NCBI RefSeq assembly: GCF_010500965.1
Contig: NZ_QVMI01000001.1
Coordinates: 370,442-434,441, forward strand
Length of the DNA: 64,000 bases
Reading direction: 5' to 3'
Source of the DNA: Bacteroides sp. 51
Lineage (GTDB): Bacteria; Bacteroidota; Bacteroidia; Bacteroidales; Bacteroidaceae
Below the pieces are notes generated by a model that saw nothing but the letters and a program-made list of their open reading frames with translations, was not told the DNA's origin and did no database searches. Shown piece after piece: positions 27,282 to 36,708 of this stretch; position 1 is the stretch's first letter; each line of letters begins with the position of its first letter. The position numbers and the translations under genes are program-made.

Positions 27282-27306
27282 CTCTACAAATCCATTATTT
27301 GTAGAG
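27282..27306 (+). promoter_or_regulatory. Hairpin in the fimbrial operon leader
   Basis: CTCTACAAA pairs perfectly with TTTGTAGAG around a 7-base loop, about 135 bases before the start codon. It may be an RNA stability or attenuation element, or a palindromic protein site. Confidence 0.4.
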
Positions 27307-27442
27307 AAGTACTTGTTTCCAGACGATATTCACCCTCTTTATACAGATAAACGCAATTTACAAGCATAAACCATATATAATAAACATCAAAAGAATCTTT
27401 TATCAAATTGAACATTATTAATTAACCAATCAATTTTACACA

Positions 27443-29188
27443 ATGAAGATGAATTTCAAGTACGTAAGCATGTTCGCCTGCGCTGCACTGATGGCAGGGC
27501 TTACAAGCTGTAGTGACAAAAATGACAACGAAGGGACAGATCCCGACGTTACGGCCGAGGAGACGACGATGACCATCTCCCTGAAGACCCTGGGCGCACA
27601 AGCAGGAACACGTGCCGTTTCTGAATATCCCGCCACCAACGAGGAAAGTATTATTTACAATGCCAAAGTTTACGTTTTCAACTCAAACAAAGTGTTGCAA
27701 CAAATCGTAGACATGGAGGTAGATCCTGCAAAAATAAGTGCGGGTAACACAACAACCGAAGCTAAAAAAGTATTTAAGACCAACGTAGGAAACAAGTATT
27801 TCCTGGCTGTGGCTAACTTAAATCCCAGCTCAACTACAAATGTGCCATTAGGAACAAGCTTAGACAACTTGGTACAGATTATCGAAAACGTAAACCAAGC
27901 TAAGTTCACTACATTCCTGGATCCGGGTGATGCAACAGCCACTGGTCTTACTATCGACAAAATGGGTAATACCAAGAAAACAGGCTTCCTGATGACCAGC
28001 GGAGTAAATCTTGATGAAGGAACGCCAAACTGGTACAAAACAATTGATTACGTGGAGCGCGAAGTGGTTACTCCGGACGATCCCAGATTTCCTGCAAACA
28101 ACAACGTAAGCATCTACATTGGTCGTGCTATGGCTAAGGTTTCTGTAAACATGCAGAACGTAAAGACGCCCGAAAACACAGTAGCTGTATACCAGAAAAA
28201 GACCAACGGTAAATTGGTAGGACATATCAGCGATATGCAATATGTATTGACCAACAACCCCGTTAAGATGTACTACTTCCCATTCTTCGGAACCTTGCAA
28301 CGCTTCCAGACTCCCGAATGGATGTTCTATGATGGCACAGCAGCACCTCAGTTATACTGGCCTGCATTGCACGATCAAGCTCTTAGCGATCCTGCAAAAC
28401 CTAATGGAGCAGCAGCCACTAAATACGGAACCGTAGGCGGACCTAATGAAGGATTCGACTACAAACCCGTTCTGTTAGGATCAAAAGGCACACAAGAGAA
28501 CCTGTTGAAATCTACATTCTACGCTGTAGAAAATACCAACAACTACCCAACTTACGGTAATACTACAATCGCACAGATCAGAGCCAGATTTACCCCAGAC
28601 AATGATGCAAAAGCAGATGCCGGAACTTGGGCAGCCGATGGTACATACTACCGCGTGTGGTGGCAAATTGATGCAGTGACAGGCGACGGAGAGTGGATAT
28701 CAATACCTAACGAAACAGATGGAAGTGGTAACATTACAGTAAATAATGAGCATAAGAACTTCTGGACCAGTCCAGATGCTATTCTTAACTATTTCACCGT
28801 AGATGATGGTACCGGTACCGGAACAATGCGTCCACGAACAGAACAAGAGCTTATCGATGACCTTAGTTATCAAATCATTGAATTCAAAGGTGGTATTTGC
28901 TACTACATGGTTCCTTTACGTAATACTTACCTGCAAGATGATCCAAGCCAGCAAAAAGGTAACGAAAACATCGTTTACAGCGTTGTACGTAACCACTATT
29001 ATGACATCACTGTAACCGGCATCACAGATTCAGGATATCCTGCTCCTGGTGGTGGCCCTGGTCCTGGTGAAGAAACAGAACCAGAAGATCCATTGGATCC
29101 GGAAGAAAGCCAATACATCCAGGTTCAGATCGAAGTTAAACCTTGGGTATGGGTAAAACAAAGTGAAGAAATCGGTATCCGCGACTAA
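27443..29188 (+). CDS. Major fimbrillin, Mfa1/FimA-like (type V pilin)
   Basis: A 581-residue secreted lipoprotein precursor, lipobox LTSC (Cys23). The predicted trypsin-like maturation site is QAGTR-AVSE (after Arg57); cleavage there frees the groove used for strand exchange. The N-terminal pilin domain (TIYNAKVYVFNSNKVLQQ type strands, FLAVANLN) and the C-terminal Mfa1-like domain (IYIGRAMAKVSVNMQNV, YSVVRNHYYDITVTGI, VEIKPWVW-like end) are visible. A Gly/Pro/Glu-rich linker sits at about 540-560. It is first in the operon and followed by a hairpin that should reduce downstream reading, as expected for the most abundant subunit. It should form the fimbrial shaft at the cell surface. Confidence 0.88.
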   Translation: MKMNFKYVSMFACAALMAGLTSCSDKNDNEGTDPDVTAEETTMTISLKTLGAQAGTRAVSEYPATNEESIIYNAKVYVFNSNKVLQQIVDMEVDPAKISAGNTTTEAKKVFKTNVGNKYFLAVANLNPSSTTNVPLGTSLDNLVQIIENVNQAKFTTFLDPGDATATGLTIDKMGNTKKTGFLMTSGVNLDEGTPNWYKTIDYVEREVVTPDDPRFPANNNVSIYIGRAMAKVSVNMQNVKTPENTVAVYQKKTNGKLVGHISDMQYVLTNNPVKMYYFPFFGTLQRFQTPEWMFYDGTAAPQLYWPALHDQALSDPAKPNGAAATKYGTVGGPNEGFDYKPVLLGSKGTQENLLKSTFYAVENTNNYPTYGNTTIAQIRARFTPDNDAKADAGTWAADGTYYRVWWQIDAVTGDGEWISIPNETDGSGNITVNNEHKNFWTSPDAILNYFTVDDGTGTGTMRPRTEQELIDDLSYQIIEFKGGICYYMVPLRNTYLQDDPSQQKGNENIVYSVVRNHYYDITVTGITDSGYPAPGGGPGPGEETEPEDPLDPEESQYIQVQIEVKPWVWVKQSEEIGIRD

Positions 29189-29213
29189 TCACTTACATAA
29201 TAGGCAAAACCTT

Positions 29214-29240
29214 AAGTACCCGGCCTCAGGTCGGGTACTT
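29214..29240 (+). terminator. Attenuator hairpin after the major fimbrillin gene
   Basis: AAGTACCCG pairs with CGGGTACTT around a 9-base loop, 26 bp after the fimbrillin stop; TAGGCA and TGCCTA extend it imperfectly. A competing pair, AAAACCTTAA (29206-29215) with TTAAGGTTTT (29262-29271), encloses or excludes it. This could set the ratio of shaft subunit to anchor and tip subunits. Confidence 0.65.
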
Positions 29241-29303
29241 ATCTGCCTAAATAATTAATCATTAAGGTTTTCTCCTTTTCGGATTGTCAAATCTCCAATA
29301 AGA

Positions 29304-30335
29304 ATGATGAACAAAAGAATTACTGCTCATAGAATAATGATATTCCTCCTATTGCTCGCTCCATTTATGACGGGCTGCCTTGGAGAGAAAGACCGGGATT
29401 GTATCATTTACGGAAAGTATCCCTTAACACTCCGTTTTCTACACAACATAAACCCCGAACATAATAACACCCTACCTAGTGTGATCGACTTCATAGATCT
29501 GTACTTTTACACTGAGTCGGGCCAAATCTATCAAACGTTCCATCTGACAAAAGACGAACTGGAGAAAACCAATTACACATTCACCGAACATTTCAAACCG
29601 GGCAACTATCGCTTGTCCTGTTGGATGAACACCGGAGACGACGACTACATCGTTAACTACCCTGAGCGTATAAGCACAGGCAATGTAGAAGTCATTGGAA
29701 AAGAATACCACCTGAACGTTGCCGAAAACACACCCGGCGTATTCTATGGCTACGACGACCGACTATACGATATTGATTATGAAAATCAAGACGTTGTATT
29801 CACCATCGTAGACTATCCGGAAGAGAAAACGATCAACTTTGCTAAAAACACCAACCATATTGAGGTAATTACTAAGTTCGACCGCGTATTGGTAGATCCC
29901 AAAATGATAGACATACGTATTGTAAGCCCCAACGGACTCGCCAACTTCGTCAATCGCGCAGTTCCAAACAGTCCTCGCTATACATACCACCCATATCAAG
30001 ACCCTATAGTAACAACGTACGAACTTGACCCCATTTATGGATACAAGTACTACTACAGCCAAATCAACAACTTCACCACACAACGTTTGTGGGAAGGTGA
30101 TGAGGCCGAACTCATCATCTCATACACCGACTACACGGGTTATGTCGATGTAATTGCCCGTTACAAACTGACAGACGATCTGTTAATGAAGAACCCGCTA
30201 TACAACAACAATTTCCAATTAGAACGATACGATCAATATCAGATCGTATTCTATTTCGATTTCGATCGTCAGTTTGTTGTCACCGAAATCGTAGTCAACG
30301 ACTGGGTACTCATTAACCAGAAACATGAGCTATAA
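29304..30335 (+). CDS. Fimbrial anchor protein, FimB/Mfa2 family
   Basis: A 343-residue lipoprotein with lipobox MTGC (Cys25). The mature start CLGEKDRDCIIYGKYPLTLRF and the VIDFIDLYFYTESGQIYQTF segment fit the FimB/Mfa2 family, whose members cap the base of type V fimbriae and hold them in the outer membrane. Unlike the other seven proteins of this operon it has no Thr-Arg cleavage site 26-40 residues after the lipid cysteine, so the lipid would be kept. The family's Cys pair (here Cys25 and the cysteine in DRDC) is present. It is second in the operon, as in mfa1-mfa2 and fimA-fimB arrangements. Confidence 0.82.
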   Translation: MMNKRITAHRIMIFLLLLAPFMTGCLGEKDRDCIIYGKYPLTLRFLHNINPEHNNTLPSVIDFIDLYFYTESGQIYQTFHLTKDELEKTNYTFTEHFKPGNYRLSCWMNTGDDDYIVNYPERISTGNVEVIGKEYHLNVAENTPGVFYGYDDRLYDIDYENQDVVFTIVDYPEEKTINFAKNTNHIEVITKFDRVLVDPKMIDIRIVSPNGLANFVNRAVPNSPRYTYHPYQDPIVTTYELDPIYGYKYYYSQINNFTTQRLWEGDEAELIISYTDYTGYVDVIARYKLTDDLLMKNPLYNNNFQLERYDQYQIVFYFDFDRQFVVTEIVVNDWVLINQKHEL

Positions 30336-30365
30336 TTAACTTAGCCCTTAACCCCTATCAAACCA

Positions 30366-31532
30366 ATGAGACGTTTATATTATCTGATATTATCATCCCT
30401 ATTGCTGCTTGGAGTTCATACTTCCTGCACAAAAGATTCGTCTAATGTTACACCCGGCATAGGCGAAGAGGAGGAGGAAATTGTTATTTCCACCGGAGGT
30501 ACCAGATACACACCGGAAGCGGTAACCGATAGCAGCTATACCGTGTTCCGTATATTGGTATTTGATAAGGCAACCCAAGAGTGCAAGCACAACTACTATT
30601 ATGGCTACACTACAGATACTATTTTCCGCATTAAAATAAAACCGGGAATCTACGATCTTGTTTTCATTGCCAACGAAATCAGTGATCAGAACAATCCGAA
30701 TCCTAACAACGCATCCCAGCAACTTCAGGACTTCGGCAATGTAATGAAGAACTACATGCAGGATTTAGACAACATCATGTTCAACCGCAGGGCTTTCGAT
30801 GCCAACAAGCACATCCCTATGGCAGGTATAAAAAGGAACATAGAAGTACTAGGTCCTATGCATTGGATAGACCACTACGACGATAATGACCCCGCCACTT
30901 ACAAGACATACAATAAAGACGACGCTGATTACAAACCCATGCCCGTAAGCATCGTGCGTCTGGGCGTACGCGTAGATGTTGTCCTGAAAACACTAAAAGA
31001 AGAAATCAAAGATGAGGTAGATGGAATTACCTTCATCAACATACCCGAAGAAGTGCCTTTACTGCCCACCTATGAAGAAACAAGTAAGTTTGGAAATCCA
31101 ATCTGCAATGCAGAAGTTCCGACAGGGAATACCAATTCGGCTCCATATACCTACACCGAAATCCTGGGAGACTCTCTTTGGACCAAGCTCGAAGATGAGA
31201 GTTATATATGGACCAAAACACGCGTCATTATGCCTTCCGCCGTCTTTTTGAATCCAACGAAGGCAGCGAATGCCATATCCCTTCGATTAAGATTAAAAAC
31301 CAAAAATATGGACGACGTTCCATTGGGTATTAACACCCCACGTACCACACCTGTACCTCCAACAGAGGGTAGTGACCTACCACCGAAGAACGATTATACG
31401 CTTCCGCGGAACACCCGGCTAACGTTCGAAGGAAACATCAGAGACTATAGCCTGTATATATCCATCTCCGTACGCGGATGGACAGAGGCAAAATCCGACG
31501 GAACCATTCCACCCATACACGTACCCGATTGA
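30366..31532 (+). CDS. Fimbrillin-like accessory subunit
   Basis: A 388-residue lipoprotein precursor, lipobox HTSC (Cys21), followed by an acidic GIGEEEEEIV stretch and a predicted maturation site GGTR-YTPE (after Arg47). The pilin-like N-domain includes YTVFRILVFDKATQECKHNYYYG and YDLVFIANE. The C-terminal strands YSLYISISVRGWTE and the end IPPIHVPD resemble the next gene's end (LYMSLSVRPWTD and PIPVPD), so these two are paralogues. Polymerising minor subunit or adaptor between shaft and tip is the best guess. It lies 30 bp after the anchor gene. Confidence 0.78.
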   Translation: MRRLYYLILSSLLLLGVHTSCTKDSSNVTPGIGEEEEEIVISTGGTRYTPEAVTDSSYTVFRILVFDKATQECKHNYYYGYTTDTIFRIKIKPGIYDLVFIANEISDQNNPNPNNASQQLQDFGNVMKNYMQDLDNIMFNRRAFDANKHIPMAGIKRNIEVLGPMHWIDHYDDNDPATYKTYNKDDADYKPMPVSIVRLGVRVDVVLKTLKEEIKDEVDGITFINIPEEVPLLPTYEETSKFGNPICNAEVPTGNTNSAPYTYTEILGDSLWTKLEDESYIWTKTRVIMPSAVFLNPTKAANAISLRLRLKTKNMDDVPLGINTPRTTPVPPTEGSDLPPKNDYTLPRNTRLTFEGNIRDYSLYISISVRGWTEAKSDGTIPPIHVPD

Positions 31533-31558
31533 TGATTATTAATAAAACAACATATCTT

Positions 31559-33028
31559 ATGAAACATTTACTTACTTACATATTTGCATTCATATTAGGA
31601 GGACTCCTCCTTGGCAGTTGCCAACAGGATGACAAAGTTGAGCAGGCCGAAGAACAAGCAGGACTTTACATCTCTATCGGCGCATTCGGCAATAACAGCT
31701 CTACACGGGCAGTAAACGTAACCACCGAGTCGAAATTCAACAAGTTCACCGTACTCTATTTCAGAAAGTTAGATAACGACAAATACTACCTGATGGATAG
31801 AGAAGACCTGGAAGCAGACCCATCGGTAAATAACGGAGAAGGCAACCACCGATTATCCCGTCCGTTTACAACCTGGATGGGCGGTCCCGGCAACGCTGAA
31901 GCAGAAGAATATGAAAACATGAAAGTGGTAGTTGTTGCTAACCTAACTCCTTCCGATATTACTGCTGCACTGGGTAGTTTAACCTACCCCATTGCTGTTG
32001 TCGATGATGATAAAGATGACATAGGAACAGTGCCATCTTACGTGAATAGCAAACACGATATCTATGAAATGGAAACGATATTGAAGAAATTAACCTTTGG
32101 AACAGCAGCTTCCGGCGCTATTTATAAAGGAGGCAAAACCGGAACAGGAACTGGTGAAACAGGTAACTACATACCGATGTACGTATGTTCCGAACCGGTA
32201 ACAATTAAAACCAAGTATACTGCCAATACATACATTGACGACCGTAATTATAACAACTCAGCAGGTTTTCCCGATATTGCAGATAGATCATTTCAACTCA
32301 TGCGTTCGGTAGCCAAAGTAAGCATTACGAATAAAAATGTAACAGATAAAACCAAACTTCCAAAAGGGAAAGAACTAAAAACATTCCAAATCTACGATGC
32401 TTACATCGAACATGGCAATAGTCTGGGATATATTTATCATAGTGCAGCTATTGTAACAGGAACTGATGCCAGCAATAATAAAATAGGTAGAGTCATTGCA
32501 TCCAGTGTACCAACTACAGACGGCACACGCAATAAAGGTTCGGAAGCAGCCAGCAACACTTCTGCAGTAGCTGACGGAAATAAGATATCTATAGCAGCAG
32601 TAGATACAGACGACCAGTCGCCAACATATGACCAGCAAGTCTTTACACCTTTCTATTTATACGAAGTAGAAACAGAGGCTCCAACAGACCCGAACGATCT
32701 GAGTACTTATCCTGCTTTTAAACGTACAGATCATTGCCACATCGTGCTTAGAGGCTTTCGTGATGGCAAAGGGTTGGACGACCCGGATACGGATGACGTA
32801 GACGAAACCGATCTGAGTGAATTAAAGACATACCTTATCCCTTTCCCTTATTTAGGTAAAGCAGCCATCCCTGTTGCCAACTTTGACTTAACTGGTAGTG
32901 TACTACGCAACCATCATTACGATTTCACTATTGATGGGGTAACGGACTTGGGACTTTATATGTCGCTATCCGTACGGCCCTGGACCGATGTAACGGTAAC
33001 CGTAGACCCAATTCCTGTTCCTGATTAA
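31559..33028 (+). CDS. Fimbrillin family protein
   Basis: A 489-residue lipoprotein precursor. The start is at MKHLLTYIFAF, which yields a proper signal peptide; an in-frame extension upstream overlaps the previous gene's end and is rejected. Lipobox LGSC (Cys21); maturation site NSSTR-AVNV after Arg50. Pilin marks include FTVLYFRKLDNDKYYLMD, MKVVVVANLTPSD, FQLMRSVAKVSITNKNV and GSVLRNHHYDFTIDGVTDLG, ending in SVRPWTD and PIPVPD. The RNHHYDF motif is shared with the major fimbrillin (RNHYYDI). It should be a cleavable, polymerising subunit of the same fimbria, role within the fibre unknown. Confidence 0.83.
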   Translation: MKHLLTYIFAFILGGLLLGSCQQDDKVEQAEEQAGLYISIGAFGNNSSTRAVNVTTESKFNKFTVLYFRKLDNDKYYLMDREDLEADPSVNNGEGNHRLSRPFTTWMGGPGNAEAEEYENMKVVVVANLTPSDITAALGSLTYPIAVVDDDKDDIGTVPSYVNSKHDIYEMETILKKLTFGTAASGAIYKGGKTGTGTGETGNYIPMYVCSEPVTIKTKYTANTYIDDRNYNNSAGFPDIADRSFQLMRSVAKVSITNKNVTDKTKLPKGKELKTFQIYDAYIEHGNSLGYIYHSAAIVTGTDASNNKIGRVIASSVPTTDGTRNKGSEAASNTSAVADGNKISIAAVDTDDQSPTYDQQVFTPFYLYEVETEAPTDPNDLSTYPAFKRTDHCHIVLRGFRDGKGLDDPDTDDVDETDLSELKTYLIPFPYLGKAAIPVANFDLTGSVLRNHHYDFTIDGVTDLGLYMSLSVRPWTDVTVTVDPIPVPD

Positions 33029-33045
33029 AATAAGTACAACCACAC

Positions 33046-34320
33046 ATGAAGTTAATTTGGCAATATATCATAGTTCTCATTTGGACAGCTTGTTTACTTA
33101 CCTCATGCTCCGAAACTGAGATCGACTTGGAAGAAAAGCCGACCGAGGAGGAGGTGCAGAATGAGGCAGCCGTTCACCTTTCGTTAGTAGCTTCCGATGC
33201 AGTGACTACACGAGCAGTGAGTGAAGAAGCCATTACCTCTATTGATGTCATCTTCTTCAAGCGGTCGGGAAATGCCGGTAATTACGAATATACATTTGAT
33301 GGAGGAGAATATAATCTAAAATTCGAGAAAGTCGGGTCACTCTATAAAACCTCATTCCTTCCACCATACTATGACGATGGCGTGGTGTGGAATGTGATTA
33401 TTATGACCAATGCCACCAAGACCATTCAAGACCTGAAAAACAGTTGGACGGGAATGTCAATGGCAGATGTACAGAAAACTCTGATTTACAGTCTGGAAAA
33501 GACCCCCGCCACCAATCCCAAAACATATTGGACACCCAAGGAGTTTTTCCTGATTGATGAACCCACCACTCCCGAAGAGGATCGTGATCCTACCGGTTTC
33601 CCAATGTATGCCTTGCTCGAAAACAGGGAACTAAACGATAGAAAAGCCAAGCAGTTGGGTACTATTTCGGTGATACGCATGGTGGCTAAATTCACTATTA
33701 ATAATAGTTTTGACGTCAGTGATGTAGACAAGAAGAAGATTTACATTGACAAAGCTTACTTGGTCAACGATTACAAAAACTCTTATGCCTGTACCGACTA
33801 TTATACACTCAATTCAACTCAGAATCCCGGATACCCAACCATACCCACCACTTGGGTTGGACCTGGTTATTCTGGTAAGGCAGAACGTGAACTTGAGTTT
33901 GTAGAAGTTGACGATGAAGATGAAACGGACCCCAAGGTAATAGGGCAAGAAATCACGTTCTATGCCTTCGAATCCAGAAATAGCGTAGAAGAAGCCGGCT
34001 CCGGAAAAGAAGTCATATACCTGGATAATAAGTTTGTAAGAGATTGCATCGATCCTGCCAAGCGAACCTATACCCACATTCGTTTGGAGACTTTTTACGA
34101 TGGTGACCCTGCCGATCCGGCTACATACTTTCTTGCCATCCCCAAAGTAGCGTGGAATATGAACTCCCTTGTTCTATTCAACGATCGACTAGGTGATATT
34201 TTAAGAAACTACCATTACACCCTAAACATCAAAGGAGCATCGAGAACGCAACTCATCGATACATATGTAGAAGTACAAAATTGGAATGACCGCGAAATTC
34301 CGGTAAATGACCTGGAATAG
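33046..34320 (+). CDS. Fimbrillin family protein
   Basis: A 424-residue lipoprotein precursor: lipobox LTSC (Cys21), maturation site AVTTR-AVSE after Arg56. The N-domain contains ITSIDVIFFKRSGNAGNYEY and WNVIIMTNATKTIQDL. The second domain shows ISVIRMVAKFTINNSF and IYIDKAYLVND, and near the end LGDILRNYHYTLNIKGASR followed by VEVQNWNDREIPV. These are the standard pilin core motifs. It starts 17 bp after the previous gene. A structural subunit is likely; adhesin activity is not shown by the sequence. Confidence 0.82.
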   Translation: MKLIWQYIIVLIWTACLLTSCSETEIDLEEKPTEEEVQNEAAVHLSLVASDAVTTRAVSEEAITSIDVIFFKRSGNAGNYEYTFDGGEYNLKFEKVGSLYKTSFLPPYYDDGVVWNVIIMTNATKTIQDLKNSWTGMSMADVQKTLIYSLEKTPATNPKTYWTPKEFFLIDEPTTPEEDRDPTGFPMYALLENRELNDRKAKQLGTISVIRMVAKFTINNSFDVSDVDKKKIYIDKAYLVNDYKNSYACTDYYTLNSTQNPGYPTIPTTWVGPGYSGKAERELEFVEVDDEDETDPKVIGQEITFYAFESRNSVEEAGSGKEVIYLDNKFVRDCIDPAKRTYTHIRLETFYDGDPADPATYFLAIPKVAWNMNSLVLFNDRLGDILRNYHYTLNIKGASRTQLIDTYVEVQNWNDREIPVNDLE

Positions 34321-34366
34321 GTTTAAAGTATGCCAACTGGCTATTTGAATTTTAATTATAGAAGTT

Positions 34367-36691
34367 ATGAAGCATTTATATAATCTGATTATTATTCTGT
34401 TCATCTCTCTGCTTTGGATGGGGTGCAAGGACAATGATGAGATACCACCTGTCATCCCCGATCCTGACGAAGGAACCGAACATATTCAATTCGTGTTGAA
34501 TATACAGGAATCACCGGGAGACCCTACACAAGATCCAAGTACCCGCGTTGTCGTGCCAGTTACTGATGCAGTAATAGAAACTGTAGATTTGATTGCTTTT
34601 ACCCGGGTTGAGAGTGGCAATACCTGGAAATTCGCATACAGCGCAATGGCCGAAACAGAAGTCCTGGCAAACGGTGTTATAAAATGCACGGCTGCACTCA
34701 AGCAAAGTGTTTATGACCAACGTTTCATGTTTCTGATCAACTCCAGAGTTTATCATGGCACCTATTCCATATTACAAGGGCAAACATGGGATTTGAGCAA
34801 TGTAGCTGGTGGTTCGGAGGATGCCTTGCTCTCACTGCTGGAAATAGTGAATCCTACAATTTGGTTTCCCAGCAGAACCACCGCCGACAAGAAGGCTATT
34901 CCTATGTATGGAATGACAGATGGTTTCTATAAAATACCTCTGGCAAGCAAAGAACTCAACGACAAAGACCACCCATTTCTCTTAACACGTATGTTGGGGC
35001 GTATAGACGTTCGGGAAGCAGATGGCGGAATAGAGGATAATAGTGACGAGCCGGGAAATGTAAGACTGGTAGAAGCCTATCTGTATCAACGCAAGTCGAA
35101 AGGATATCTGACCTATCAGCAAAGATTTATGGGTGATTATTATAACAATCATTATATTACTCAATCATGGGTTCCTGGTAACAACATACTTCATTACCGG
35201 TCGGAGGTATATAAAACCGAAGACTACAATGGAATTAATAGAGTCACAGGCCGGATATACACCTTCGAATCCGAAAATGCCAACGCTCTAGGCACCGACC
35301 GCCTGAAAGTAGCTGCCATTGTGGTAGGACTCAGCAAAGACGGTGGAGATCCAACTTATTACCGGATAGATATCCCAAGATTTAATAGTCAAACGGGCAA
35401 TGCAATAGCAAACAGCATGGGGCCGATTATGAGAAACCATTGTTACGACATTGAAATAAATAGTATAACAGGCGATGGTGAACTCACCCCCGATGAAGGA
35501 TACGAGGGCCGGACAACGATCAATGCCACCGTACGTAACTGGGAACAGGTAGACATAGGGATAGATTATGAAGGTAGCTACAATCTATGGGTTAGTAAAA
35601 CCTATATAAAGTATCCCTGGGATCATAAAGACCCTATTCAGTTCTGGGCAAGCACCAGCCACACCAACGGATTTAAGTTTGGACTGGGAGAGGATGCTTC
35701 GGTTTGGGCTCCAGTTGCCGAACATGTTACCCATACCAGTCCCAAAACGGGTTCCACCACACCTTACCTTCCATTCAGATATGCATTATATACCGGATAT
35801 CCGGGTAATACGAATACAAGAATCATCTTTCAGCCTTATGATAGTGATGAAAAAGGTTCACGTTTCGCCTCTTATGTGTTCAATGCTGGAAACATCTATA
35901 AATATGTACACCTGGAACAGACAGGTAGAGATGGGGGCTGGTACAATTCGGGAATCATTACCGACTGGGAAGACCTGGAATTCACAGGAGGAGGTGAGAA
36001 TGGAGTTCGTCTGGAGCTGGAAAGAGATACGGCCTATTACGATGGAGCCCAAGCCAGATCCGAATTAATGCTAAACGTAACCGGGCTGGCAAGAATAGGG
36101 CTCACTTGGGTTATAACAGCGTCCGAAGGTTCATGGATAACTCCCAAAACCGGACCCGTAGAAGCCAATGGAGAGTCAGTTCCTTTCAAATTTGAGCTGA
36201 AATCAAAACTCGAAGACGCTTCCGGTTACGGCACTCCATTCAAGAATACAAATTATTATAGTAGCTCCATAAAAGAACGCAAAGGAAAAATGGAACTCCA
36301 GTTGGGACCTGTAATTAAAAAGATCAACATCATTCAGTATGACGTAACTGGTGTGACTCTTGAGCCCGATGAGGACTACTCCAATACAAACGAACTGGTA
36401 CTGGGAGCAAAAGAGTATACACTCACCATACCGGCAGGTGTAGAAATGTACAAATTAAAGCTCAATACTGCACGCAAAGGATGTGCATGGGAGATCGAGG
36501 CCGAAGAAGATAGAGGAGAATTATTGGGTGGAATACGCAATGCCAGAGGAACAGGTAGCGGCGAAGTCGTACTGTGGATAAATAAGAATGTGCATAGAGA
36601 CGCCACAGCTACCATCCGGATTTCACCATCAACTCCTCAAAACAGACAAGAGTTTAATCCTGTTTATGTGAAAATCAAAAAGGCGTATTAA
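34367..36691 (+). CDS. Fimbrillin with long C-terminal extension (candidate tip adhesin)
   Basis: A 774-residue lipoprotein precursor: lipobox WMGC (Cys20), maturation site DPSTR-VVVP after Arg60. The pilin part runs to about residue 400, with ETVDLIAFTRVESG, LLTRMLGRIDVRE, MGPIMRNHCYDIEINSITGDG and ATVRNWEQVDIG. The next ~370 residues are extra. Repeated strands such as WVITASEGSWITPKTGPVE recall BACON-type beta-sandwich domains that bind glycans or mucin, but I cannot confirm this. Extended pilins of this operon are probably carried at the fimbrial tip. It may be an alternative tip to the next two proteins. Confidence 0.75.
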   Translation: MKHLYNLIIILFISLLWMGCKDNDEIPPVIPDPDEGTEHIQFVLNIQESPGDPTQDPSTRVVVPVTDAVIETVDLIAFTRVESGNTWKFAYSAMAETEVLANGVIKCTAALKQSVYDQRFMFLINSRVYHGTYSILQGQTWDLSNVAGGSEDALLSLLEIVNPTIWFPSRTTADKKAIPMYGMTDGFYKIPLASKELNDKDHPFLLTRMLGRIDVREADGGIEDNSDEPGNVRLVEAYLYQRKSKGYLTYQQRFMGDYYNNHYITQSWVPGNNILHYRSEVYKTEDYNGINRVTGRIYTFESENANALGTDRLKVAAIVVGLSKDGGDPTYYRIDIPRFNSQTGNAIANSMGPIMRNHCYDIEINSITGDGELTPDEGYEGRTTINATVRNWEQVDIGIDYEGSYNLWVSKTYIKYPWDHKDPIQFWASTSHTNGFKFGLGEDASVWAPVAEHVTHTSPKTGSTTPYLPFRYALYTGYPGNTNTRIIFQPYDSDEKGSRFASYVFNAGNIYKYVHLEQTGRDGGWYNSGIITDWEDLEFTGGGENGVRLELERDTAYYDGAQARSELMLNVTGLARIGLTWVITASEGSWITPKTGPVEANGESVPFKFELKSKLEDASGYGTPFKNTNYYSSSIKERKGKMELQLGPVIKKINIIQYDVTGVTLEPDEDYSNTNELVLGAKEYTLTIPAGVEMYKLKLNTARKGCAWEIEAEEDRGELLGGIRNARGTGSGEVVLWINKNVHRDATATIRISPSTPQNRQEFNPVYVKIKKAY

Positions 36692-36708
36692 CCAAGCCGT
36701 TTAAAAAG

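Larger units (their letters stand above)
26865..27442. other. 578-bp gap before the fimbrial operon
   Basis: It contains the susCD terminator (26912-26944), the weak repeat cluster at 26964-27034, a consensus -7 box (27125-27133), a roughly 300-base leader, and a 9-bp-stem hairpin (27282-27306). No reading frame is convincing. Confidence 0.65.

Noticed and set aside
31478-31558. Extended N-terminus of the third fimbrillin
   Set aside because: It overlaps the preceding gene and would bury the signal peptide; the start at 31559 gives a proper lipoprotein.
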